Source: Massilia sp.
GTDB lineage: Bacteria; Pseudomonadota; Gammaproteobacteria; Burkholderiales; Burkholderiaceae_D
DNA: 5,568 nucleotides
Assembly (NCBI GenBank): GCA_003520365.1
Contig: DOUW01000348.1
Span: 186 to 5,753, forward strand
Direction of reading: 5' to 3'
Shown: positions 1 to 5,094 of the stretch, in pieces
Layout: the number at the start of each line of letters is the position of its first letter
How positions within the stretch are numbered: position 1 is the first letter of the stretch
The notes under the pieces: model-generated
Told to the model about the DNA's origin: nothing
What the model saw: only the letters and a program-made list of their open reading frames with translations
Database searches by the model: none
Translations under genes and position numbers: made by a program

Positions 1-2141
1 CGCGTCATCGAGGCGTCGGCCTGGGTGAAGGGATCGAAGATCGCGTCCAGGCGCTCGGGCGCGATGCCGATGCCGGTGTCCTTCACCGAGAAGTGCAGCT
101 GGTCGCCGCGCGGCGCGGCGCGCAGGGTGACGCTGCCGCTGGCCGTGAACTTGATCGCGTTGTCCAGCAGGTTGGTCAGCACCTGGCGGATGCGCAGCTC
201 GTCGCCGCGCAAATTGGTGGGCAGTGCCGGGTCGTAGTGGATGTCGACCTGCAGGCCCTTGGCGCGCGCGTTCGCCGCCAGCGTCGAGGACAGCTCGTCG
301 ATCAGCGAGAGCAGGTTGAAGTCGTTGATCTCCAGCTCCACCGCGCCCTTTTCCAGCTTGGCGGTGTCGAGGATCTCGTTGAGCAGGCGCAGCAGCGAGC
401 GGCCGGCGTTGCGCACCGTGTCGAGGTGGCGGCGCTGGTCGGGCGCCAGTTCGCCGTCGAGCAGCACGTCGGTGAAGCCGAGGATGGAATTCATCGGCGT
501 ACGGATTTCGTGGCTCATGTTGGCCACGAAGGTCGCGCGGGCGGCGGCCGCCTGCTCGGCGTGCTCCTTGGCCTCGCGCAGCGCCTCTTCCATCTTGCGG
601 CGCTCGCTGATGTCGAGGATCACGCCGTCGAGCCAGACCAGCTCGCCCTGGTCGTCGCGCACGCCGGTGCCGTTTTCCCACAGCCAGCGGGTGCTGCCGT
701 CGGCGTGCAGCAGGCGGTACTCGACCAGCCAGGGGCGGTCTTCAGCCAGCGCGGCCTCGATCGCCTGCGATACGCGCACGCGGTCGGCGGCGTGGATCAG
801 GGCGCCGAAGCAGCGGCGCGGCGGGCTCCCCGGCGGAATGCCGGTGAAGTCGCGCGCCGGGTAGCCGGCCACGCGCTCGACCGCGTCGCTGATGAACACC
901 ATGGGGTGCTCGCCTTCGATGCGGCTGCGGTAGGAAATGCCGGGAATGGTGCCGATCAGGGAGCGGAACTGCTGCTCGCTGGCGCGCAGCGCCTGCACCA
1001 TCTCGCGCCGTTCGCTGATGTCGGTGACGAAGCAGACGAACAGTTCCTGCTTGCCCAGGAGCGCATGGCCGACGGCGAAGCGGATCGGCACCAGGCTGCC
1101 GTCGCGGCGCAGGGCGTCGACTTCGGCGTTGTTGGGCGCGGGATGGGCACCGCTGTCGCGCAGGTAGCCGAGCAGGCCGACTTTCTTGTTGCGTTCTTCC
1201 TCCGGCATCAGGAGGCGCACGTTGCCGCCGACGATCTCGTCGCGGCGCCAGCCGAAGATCTTCTCGGCCGAGGCATTGAATTCGAGGATGGCGCCGTCGC
1301 GGTCGACCGTGATGACGCCGTCGACGGTGGTGGTGAGCAGGGCGCGCATCCAGGCTTCGCTGCGCGACAGTTCTGCGTACAGGCGGCGGTAGCGCAGCAG
1401 GCCGTTGGCGGCCAGCACGACGACGGTGAACAGGACGGTGATCAGGGAGATGGCCAGCGCCAGGGTGGTGGTGTCGGAGGACGCCGGGGCGTTCTGATCG
1501 ATGGTGCCGACGAAGCGCGCGGCGGCCATGCCGGTGTAGTGCATGCCGGCGATCGCGCAGCCCATGACCACCGCCGCCAGCAGCAGGCGCCTGGATTCGC
1601 TCATCCAGCGCAGGCGGTTCAGGCCGAAGCGCACCCACAGGGCCAGCGTCGCCAGCACCACGGCGACCACGATCGACAGCGCGAAGGTCGCCGGGTCGTA
1701 GCGCAGGTCCAGGCTCATGCGCATGCCGGCCATGCCGGCGTAGTGCATCGCGCCGATGCCGGCGCCGACCAGCACGCCGCCGGCCAGCAGGCCGGTCCTG
1801 CCCAGGCGCTCGCGCGCGATCAGGTTCAGCGCGACGAAGGACGCACCAATGCTCGGCAGGCTCGAGCCGACGGTGATCATCGGGTCGTAGCCGACCCGGG
1901 TGCACAGGTTAAAGGCGAGCATGCCGACGAAGTGCATGGCCCAGACGCCGGCGCCGAGCGCCAGGCTGCCGGTCAGCAGGAAGATCGTACGCTGGCTGTT
2001 GCGCTGGCGTGCCTGGCCCGCGATCTGCAGGCCCATCCACGACGAGAAGATGGCGACGAGCAGCGAGAGCAGCACGAGCTTGGGATCGTAGATGCCATAG
2101 CTGAGCAGCGATGGATCATCGGGCAACATGAAAAGCGACAT
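1..2141 (-). CDS. MHYT-PAS-PAS sensor histidine kinase, C-terminus cut by window edge
   Basis: Membrane sensor kinase, expected to autophosphorylate on His and pass the phosphate to a receiver. Reading the minus strand from ATG 2141 gives 713 uninterrupted codons to the edge. Residues 20-250 are an MHYT sensor of about seven membrane helices with three signature motifs: MHFVGM (69-74), MHYAGM (132-137) and MHYTGM (200-205). MHYT domains are proposed to bind metal and sense O2, CO or NO. PAS 1 (about 265-378) ends in DISERRE; PAS 2 (about 390-514) ends in DISERRK. A short coiled coil leads to HisKA, with NMSHEIRTPMN (541-551) and phosphoacceptor H544. The ATPase domain shows the N box (NLLDNAIKF, 657-665), G1 box (DTGIGI, 688-693) and F box (IFDPF). 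The G2 box and any receiver lie outside, so a hybrid kinase cannot be excluded. The start has only a weak GGAAGA ribosome site 5 nt upstream. Long reading frames on the opposite strand here are GC-rich shadows. Confidence 0.96.
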   Translation of the reverse strand, partial: MSLFMLPDDPSLLSYGIYDPKLVLLSLLVAIFSSWMGLQIAGQARQRNSQRTIFLLTGSLALGAGVWAMHFVGMLAFNLCTRVGYDPMITVGSSLPSIGASFVALNLIARERLGRTGLLAGGVLVGAGIGAMHYAGMAGMRMSLDLRYDPATFALSIVVAVVLATLALWVRFGLNRLRWMSESRRLLLAAVVMGCAIAGMHYTGMAAARFVGTIDQNAPASSDTTTLALAISLITVLFTVVVLAANGLLRYRRLYAELSRSEAWMRALLTTTVDGVITVDRDGAILEFNASAEKIFGWRRDEIVGGNVRLLMPEEERNKKVGLLGYLRDSGAHPAPNNAEVDALRRDGSLVPIRFAVGHALLGKQELFVCFVTDISERREMVQALRASEQQFRSLIGTIPGISYRSRIEGEHPMVFISDAVERVAGYPARDFTGIPPGSPPRRCFGALIHAADRVRVSQAIEAALAEDRPWLVEYRLLHADGSTRWLWENGTGVRDDQGELVWLDGVILDISERRKMEEALREAKEHAEQAAAARATFVANMSHEIRTPMNSILGFTDVLLDGELAPDQRRHLDTVRNAGRSLLRLLNEILDTAKLEKGAVELEINDFNLLSLIDELSSTLAANARAKGLQVDIHYDPALPTNLRGDELRIRQVLTNLLDNAIKFTASGSVTLRAAPRGDQLHFSVKDTGIGIAPERLDAIFDPFTQADASMT

Positions 2142-2188
2142 GGAGGTCTTCCGGAGTGGTCCGTCGAGAGGACAAAAAAGCACCCGCC

Positions 2189-2217
2189 AGTATGGCATTT
2201 TCCCTATGGAAAGTCTT
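2189..2217 (-). promoter_or_regulatory. weak candidate promoter of the kinase gene, with inverted repeat in the spacer
   Basis: On the minus strand AAGACT (2217-2212) and CATACT (2194-2189) are 17 bp apart, about 50 bp ahead of the kinase ATG. They match the sigma70 boxes only 3/6 and 4/6. A perfect inverted repeat, TTTCC-4-GGAAA (2199-2212), fills most of the spacer, where a repressor could block polymerase. The promoter call is weak; the repeat is directly visible. Confidence 0.25.
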
Positions 2218-2288
2218 GATTTTATTAGGAAAAGTTGGCAAGGCGACATTGCGACTGTCGCGTTGCCGCTACCCCGCTGTTTTATGTA

Positions 2289-2319
2289 TTGACGACCAGG
2301 GCCAGTCTTGGGTTATGCT
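2289..2319 (+). promoter_or_regulatory. candidate sigma70 promoter of the solute-binding protein gene
   Basis: TTGACG (2289-2294) is followed after 19 bp by TATGCT (2314-2319), or after 18 bp by TTATGC. The region is AT-rich against its surroundings. Transcription would begin near 2326 and leave a leader of about 65 nt before the ATG at 2392. The promoter overlaps the alternative upstream TTG start of the reading frame at 2308, which argues against that start. Confidence 0.5.
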
Positions 2320-2336
2320 CAATTAATAAATGTTGT

Positions 2337-2372
2337 GATACATGTATCGAGCCGCCTTTTCGCTCATGTATC
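2337..2372. repeat. 12-bp palindrome plus repeated half-site in the leader of the binding protein gene
   Basis: GATACATGTATC (2337-2348) is a perfect 12-bp palindrome. Its right part, CATGTATC (2341-2348), recurs as a direct repeat at 2365-2372, 24 bp further on. ATGTAT also occurs at 2284-2289, touching the -35 box. The elements sit just downstream of the predicted transcription start and so look like an operator, but the regulator is unknown. Confidence 0.4.
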
Positions 2373-2391
2373 CGGCGATAAGGGAGTCCTG

Positions 2392-3168
2392 ATGCGGAGA
2401 ATCCAAATCACGCTGGCGGCGCTGTCGGCCACGCTGGCCGTCCTGTCCGATGCGGTGGCCGCCGCTGTTCCGGCAGGCAGCCGGGACGTGGCCCTGTACA
2501 TTACGGCCGAGCCGGCGGCACCGTCGAGCATGCTTGACGAGCGAGGACAGGTGGTCGGCATCGCCACCGACAAGGTGCGTGCCGCGCTCGGCCGCGCCGG
2601 CGTCGGCTATACGATCGAGCTGCTGCCATGGAAGCGTGCCTATGCCGCCGCCCGCCGGCGCGCCGATGCCTGCGTCTACTCGACCACCCGCACGCCCGAG
2701 CGCGAGGCCCTGTTCAAGTGGGTCGGTCCGCTTGATACCGCGCAATGGTTGCTGATGGCGCGCGCCGACCGCCACATCGCGCTGCGCAACCTGGAGGACG
2801 CCCGGCCCTACCGGATCGGCACGTATAACGGCGATGCGCGTGACCATTACCTGCGCAGCCGCGGCTTTACGGTTGACGCCGCACCGCACGACCTGCTCAA
2901 TCCGCGCAAGCTGCTGCTGGGACGCATCGACCTGTGGGTGGCGGCGCTGCGGCCCGGCAGCGTGGTGCTCGAACAGAATGGCTGGGCCGGCAAGATCGTC
3001 CCGGTGCTCGCATTCAACCGGCATGAGCTCTTCCTTGCCTGCAACCGCGGCGTGCCCGATGCGGTCGTCGAGCGGCTCAACGATGCCTTCGCCGCGCTCG
3101 AGCGCGATGGGGTGTTGCGGCGGATCGAGCGGGGGTATGACGACTGGACGGCGCCGACGGGCAAATAA
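2392..3168 (+). CDS. periplasmic solute-binding protein, SBP_bac_3-like (258 aa)
   Basis: Probable periplasmic binding protein of the amino-acid-type (SBP_bac_3) family. The start is ATG 2392, with AGGGAG 5 nt upstream; the frame stays open to a TTG at 2308, but that would place codons inside the promoter. Residues 1-24 are a Sec signal peptide: MRR, a hydrophobic core, and a likely cut after AVA or AVAA near residue 24. The mature part has the usual lobe features: a GQVVGIATDKVRAAL segment (52-66), the ELLPWKRAYAAARRRADAC segment (76-94) and a YRIGTYNGDARDHYL hinge region (140-154). It ends with a helical VVERLNDAFAALERDGVLRRI stretch (225-245). Length suits the family. No permease or ATPase gene lies beside it, so it may be an orphan binding protein of the kind Burkholderiales carry in numbers. 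The ligand cannot be read from the sequence. Its divergence from a sensor kinase allows a sensing role, which is inference. Confidence 0.85.
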   Translation: MRRIQITLAALSATLAVLSDAVAAAVPAGSRDVALYITAEPAAPSSMLDERGQVVGIATDKVRAALGRAGVGYTIELLPWKRAYAAARRRADACVYSTTRTPEREALFKWVGPLDTAQWLLMARADRHIALRNLEDARPYRIGTYNGDARDHYLRSRGFTVDAAPHDLLNPRKLLLGRIDLWVAALRPGSVVLEQNGWAGKIVPVLAFNRHELFLACNRGVPDAVVERLNDAFAALERDGVLRRIERGYDDWTAPTGK

Positions 3169-3197
3169 GGACTGGCGCGCGTGCCGCCGGAAAAACA

Positions 3198-3233
3198 AAG
3201 ACCCGCGTTCTCCGATGAAGAAACGCGGGTCTT
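3198..3233. terminator. bidirectional rho-independent terminator
   Basis: A perfect 12-bp stem pairs AAGACCCGCGTT (3198-3209) with its complement (3222-3233) around a 12-nt loop. It begins 29 nt after the stop of the binding protein gene. On the minus strand the stem is followed by TTTGTTTTT, a good U tract, so it probably works best for the small membrane protein gene coming from the right. On the plus strand the tail (TTGTCTGTC) is weaker. Confidence 0.85.
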
Positions 3234-3248
3234 GTCTGTCATCTATGT

Positions 3249-3272
3249 TGGTGCTGGAACCAGCATCAAACG
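3249..3272 (-). repeat. tRNA 3'-end-like sequence ending in GCACCA
   Basis: Read on the minus strand, this segment resembles the last 25 nt of the tRNA-Leu gene at 4280-4304 and has the same orientation. About 19 of 25 positions agree with one gap, including GAT, GGTTCC and GCACCA. It also forms its own hairpin, TGCTGG-AA-CCAGCA (3252-3265). No tRNA body is visible upstream of it. It may be a decayed attachment site or a chance hairpin. Confidence 0.3.
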
Positions 3273-3367
3273 ATGTGCGAGTGCGACTACATTTTACTGC
3301 ACGGTAGCGAACAAGCTATTGTCGTGCCCGACACTACTGGATCATGACACGCTGGTGTGATTCGACG

Positions 3368-3856
3368 TCAGGATTTCACTCGACTGCGGTTTTTCGAGGT
3401 GTTCTTGAGGGCTAGCCAGATAATAATCAACGCGACGAAGCCATAGATTCCCCACACGCGCATGAACAGCCAACCCATCCCGTCCTCGCCGGATATCAGA
3501 TCGATCACCTTGCCGCCGACGAAAGAATAAATGGCATATATGATTCCCCATTTTACAAGAAATGTAAAAATGGCTTTTTTTCTCTCCTGGTAGTGGAGCT
3601 CATTGGTGCTACTACGCTTCGCCACCCCCAACACCGAGCCCAGAACAAACCCGCCAATGTTGGCACTTAACAGGGTCATGGCGATTTTTAGCTCGCCCAG
3701 GTCTGGCCCGTTGCCGCCATGAAAAACAGCGGAGATCGATTGCCAATAATACAGGCTGCCACCTAGAAGGATAACCAAGAGAATACGACTGGTTTTCGAC
3801 ATGACAGAAAATCCTCCTACGGCAAAAAGGAGGCCAATTAAACCAAGAATTCCCAT
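3368..3856 (-). CDS. unrecognised small multi-pass membrane protein (162 aa)
   Basis: I do not recognise the family. The frame runs from ATG 3856 to TGA at 3368-3370 and encodes about five membrane helices: roughly 2-19, 24-40, 56-78, 95-114 and 128-150. A basic loop (KRSSTNELHYQERKK, 80-94) separates helices 3 and 4, and the tail is basic (KNTSKNRSRVKS). Base composition is far more AT-rich than in the flanking genes (sampled 60-bp lines range from 37 to 58% GC), suggesting transfer from another source. The start is uncertain. ATG 3856 lacks a visible ribosome site and has an in-frame TAA two codons upstream; ATG 3802 (codon 19) is preceded by a perfect AGGAGG 10 nt away. The residues between the two read as a clean hydrophobic helix, which favours the long form. 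The gene is alone and converges on the binding protein gene. Confidence 0.7.
   Translation of the reverse strand: MGILGLIGLLFAVGGFSVMSKTSRILLVILLGGSLYYWQSISAVFHGGNGPDLGELKIAMTLLSANIGGFVLGSVLGVAKRSSTNELHYQERKKAIFTFLVKWGIIYAIYSFVGGKVIDLISGEDGMGWLFMRVWGIYGFVALIIIWLALKNTSKNRSRVKS
3813..3818 (-). promoter_or_regulatory. AGGAGG ribosome site for a possible internal start at 3802
   Basis: On the minus strand AGGAGG lies 10 nt before an in-frame ATG at 3802, inside the membrane protein gene. It is the only strong ribosome site near the 5' end. Use of it would give a 144-residue protein without the first hydrophobic segment. The spacing is somewhat long. Confidence 0.35.
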
Positions 3857-3873
3857 AAATTATTTCTAGCGTT

Positions 3874-3885
3874 CTGAATGTTCAG
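3874..3885. repeat. inverted repeat CTGAA-2-TTCAG, 18 bp upstream of the membrane protein start
   Basis: A perfect 5-2-5 inverted repeat, placed where an operator or a leader hairpin would control the minus-strand gene starting at 3856. It is short enough to arise by chance; its position is the main reason to note it. Confidence 0.3.
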
Positions 3886-3920
3886 TCTGGCATTTGAATG
3901 CGCACTGCCGGGATATTTGC

Positions 3921-3939
3921 AATCCATGCGACATGGATT
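3921..3939. repeat. perfect 8-3-8 inverted repeat (AATCCATG-CGA-CATGGATT)
   Basis: A 19-bp dyad with 8-bp perfect arms, 65 bp upstream of the membrane protein ATG. The size and short spacer are typical of a binding site for a dimeric helix-turn-helix regulator. No T run follows on either strand, so it is not a terminator. No regulator gene is in the window. Confidence 0.5.
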
Positions 3940-4006
3940 CCTGGCTTGTATCAAAAGAACGATCAAGCACCAATGCGCAGTACGTCGAACAGTGAACTTG
4001 CTTGAT

Positions 4007-4035
4007 TTGACAATGCAGCATTGTATGGTTATCTC
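4007..4035 (+). promoter_or_regulatory. candidate rightward promoter with a 15-bp palindrome in its spacer
   Basis: A perfect -35 hexamer TTGACA (4007-4012) is followed, 17 bp later, by a poor -10, TATCTC (4030-4035). The palindrome ACAATGC-A-GCATTGT (4010-4024) overlaps the -35 and fills the spacer, a classical repressor position. Nothing convincing lies downstream on this strand before the tRNA, which would be read antisense. Confidence 0.3.
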
Positions 4036-4165
4036 AACTTAGTTGTCTACCGGAAACTTCCTGTCAATTTACTTGATTCATGATTTTTCGATTTCTCTTG
4101 AGCGAAAGGGGAATTGAGGTCACTCGAATATGCCGCTTTCGCGTTAGTAAGACGATGCGTAGCGG

Positions 4166-4177
4166 GATTCCGGTTCC
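4166..4177 (+). repeat. inverted 12-nt copy of the tRNA-Leu 3' region
   Basis: GATTCCGGTTCC here is identical to the T-arm/acceptor junction of the tRNA-Leu gene, which lies on the opposite strand (complement at 4288-4299). The similarity continues after a one-base gap with GGC. The two copies are inverted and about 110 bp apart. This may be a remnant of a tRNA duplication or attachment site, or coincidence. Confidence 0.35.
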
Positions 4178-4225
4178 GGCGTCGTCTCAGCGGCGTTGCC
4201 ACTACGCGGTTGCAAGACAACAAAA

Positions 4226-4255
4226 AACCCGTACCTCCTGGAGAGAGTACGGGTT
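4226..4255 (-). terminator. rho-independent terminator of tRNA-Leu
   Basis: On the minus strand a perfect 9-bp stem (AACCCGTAC with its complement, 4255-4247 and 4234-4226) surrounds a 12-nt loop. It is followed by a T tract, TTTTGTTG. It starts 24 nt after the CCA end of the tRNA, as expected for a single-tRNA transcript. Confidence 0.9.
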
Positions 4256-4279
4256 CCGATAAGTCCTGATCGTATGAGG

Positions 4280-4364
4280 TGGTGCCGGGAACCGGAATCG
4301 AACCGGTACGCCTTGCGGCGCGGGATTTTGAGTCCCGTGCGTCTACCTATTCCGCCATCCCGGC
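4280..4364 (-). tRNA. tRNA-Leu (anticodon CAA)
   Basis: The 85-nt minus-strand sequence folds as a class II tRNA. The acceptor GCCGGGA (4364-4358) pairs fully with TCCCGGC (4290-4284), followed by discriminator A and an encoded CCA. The D arm contains GGCGGAATAGGTAGACGC. The anticodon stem CGGGA/TCCCG encloses loop CTCAAAA with CAA at 4330-4328, which reads UUG. The long variable arm (GCCGCAAGGC) is typical of leucine tRNAs. The T arm is CCGGTTCGATTCCGG. All stems pair, so the gene appears intact. Confidence 0.97.
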
Positions 4365-4376
4365 AACGCGCTGTGC

Positions 4377-4405
4377 ATTATCGCTGATTTGGATTGCACC
4401 GGCAA
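4377..4405 (-). promoter_or_regulatory. sigma70 promoter of tRNA-Leu
   Basis: On the minus strand TTGCCG (4405-4400) and GATAAT (4382-4377) are separated by exactly 17 bp. The predicted start, near 4370, is only about 6 nt before the mature tRNA 5' end. Both hexamers are good matches, giving the tRNA its own short transcript independent of the gene upstream. Confidence 0.75.
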
Positions 4406-4435
4406 CAGTTTACAAGCGCGGCCGGGGGCCGTCCC

Positions 4436-4897
4436 TTAGCTCGCGAGCGCCCTTTGCAGGGAGCGCAGGATCGGGATCGGGCCGATCACTTCGAGCGCGT
4501 GCGCATGCACCTTGACGTTGATCGTCTGCGCCCGCGCGCGCCAGGAGAGGCTGGCAGTCCTGACGTAGCGCAGCCGGCCGGGGGCGGCTTCGGTGCGCGC
4601 GTAGCCGAGCGTGGCGAGGGTGGCGTCCAGGGTCATGCTCATGTGGCAGGCGTCGAAGCGGGTGTTGACGTCGAGCCGGCCCGGCGCGCTGGCGCACAGG
4701 GGCAGGGCCAGGCCGGCCAATAGCGGCAGGACGATCAGGGCCAGGGGCGCGCCCGGGTCGACCAGATGCAGCGCCAGCACCATGACCGGCATGCCGACGG
4801 CCACCGTCAGCCCGTAAGCCGTCAGGGGCGACAGGCCGCGCAACCACGCGCCACCCCGGTTCGAACGCACGACTTCCGAGAACATGACGCTTTTCAT
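4436..4897 (-). CDS. unrecognised two-helix membrane protein (153 aa)
   Basis: Hypothetical inner-membrane protein; I do not recognise a family. ATG 4897 is chosen because GGAGG stands 7 nt upstream. The same frame is open to 5107, but the extra 70 codons (starting MCFSCELHRQ) lack a ribosome site and cover the divergent promoter region. Residues 1-22 are polar and basic. Two adjacent hydrophobic segments follow, about 25-46 and 50-70, joined by a short VDPGAP turn, so both ends probably face the cytoplasm. The remaining roughly 80 residues form a soluble domain that looks alpha/beta (FDACHMSMTLDATLATLGY, then LRYVRTASLSW and INVKVHAHALEVIGP). Composition matches the high-GC surroundings. Its stop is 31 bp before the -35 box of the tRNA promoter, with only a GC-rich 5-3-5 hairpin (4419-4431) and no T run between. 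Read-through into the tRNA is therefore possible. Confidence 0.75.
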   Translation of the reverse strand: MKSVMFSEVVRSNRGGAWLRGLSPLTAYGLTVAVGMPVMVLALHLVDPGAPLALIVLPLLAGLALPLCASAPGRLDVNTRFDACHMSMTLDATLATLGYARTEAAPGRLRYVRTASLSWRARAQTINVKVHAHALEVIGPIPILRSLQRALAS

Positions 4898-4947
4898 GTC
4901 GTTTCCTCCGGGGCGAATGGGATGGCACTGTCTGCCATTTTCTGTCC

Positions 4948-4977
4948 TGTATCTGGTCCCGGATTGAGCTGACTCAA
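4948..4977 (-). promoter_or_regulatory. candidate promoter of the 153-aa gene with an operator-like inverted repeat
   Basis: On the minus strand TTGAGT (4977-4972) and GATACA (4953-4948) are 18 bp apart, about 50 bp before the ATG; the -10 match is weak. A perfect inverted repeat TTGAG-4-CTCAA (4964-4977) covers the -35 box. A second repeat, ATGGCA-5-TGCCAT (4922-4938), lies in the leader, and GTCTGCCAT recurs directly at 4930-4938 and 5001-5009. Confidence 0.3.
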
Positions 4978-5045
4978 GGAGGCGACGATCAGGAATAAAC
5001 GTCTGCCATCTGCGCCGGATCAAAGCATGAGATAGCGGCGCGACG

Positions 5046-5059
5046 CCGATCCGGATCGG
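5046..5059. repeat. perfect 14-bp palindrome CCGATCCGGATCGG
   Basis: An uninterrupted 14-bp palindrome 35 bp before the exoprotein ATG at 5095. It is GC-rich, so chance is a fair explanation. Its place in the leader or promoter of a normally regulated exoprotein gene makes an operator role possible. Confidence 0.4.
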
Positions 5060-5094
5060 GCCGCCTTTGCCGACACATTGCCGATGGAGTTCAC

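Larger units (their letters stand above)
3857..4279. other. AT-rich non-coding stretch with several small inverted repeats
   Basis: No convincing gene lies between the membrane protein start and the tRNA. The only open frame of note (plus, 4080-4262, 60 codons) has no ribosome site, runs through the tRNA terminator and has no recognisable content. The stretch holds the perfect inverted repeats at 3874-3885, 3921-3939 and 4010-4024. It also has the arms ATCAAGC/GCTTGAT at 3962-3968 and 4000-4006, and CAACT-T-AGTTG at 4035-4045. The octamer AATGCGCA is directly repeated at 3897-3904 and 3972-3979. Confidence 0.6.

Noticed and set aside
742..1905. A 387-codon minus-strand frame
   Set aside because: It is a shifted frame of the kinase with an Arg/Pro/His-rich product, while the adjacent frame carries the MHYT and PAS motifs.
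93..2219. A 708-codon open frame on the plus strand opposite the kinase
   Set aside because: Its protein is low-complexity, rich in Gln, Ala, Val, His and Asp, as expected from the reverse complement of GC-rich codons. The minus strand encodes a complete series of kinase motifs over the same span.
2323..3198. A 291-codon minus-strand frame opposite the binding protein
   Set aside because: It is antisense to a gene with signal peptide, ribosome site and family features, its product shows no domain, and it runs into the terminator.
3249..3340. A complete second tRNA or tmRNA ending at the GCACCA sequence
   Set aside because: Upstream on the minus strand I find no acceptor partner, anticodon arm or D arm, and the 3' end does not resemble tmRNA. 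Only the 3'-end-like segment remains.
3198..4255. CRISPR array or tandem repeat formed by the two similar GC-rich hairpins
   Set aside because: There are only two, with different stem sequences. Each is an ordinary terminator with a T tract on the minus strand.
4080..4262. A 60-codon plus-strand frame in the islet
   Set aside because: There is no ribosome site, the frame crosses the tRNA terminator hairpin, and the product is an unstructured basic peptide.
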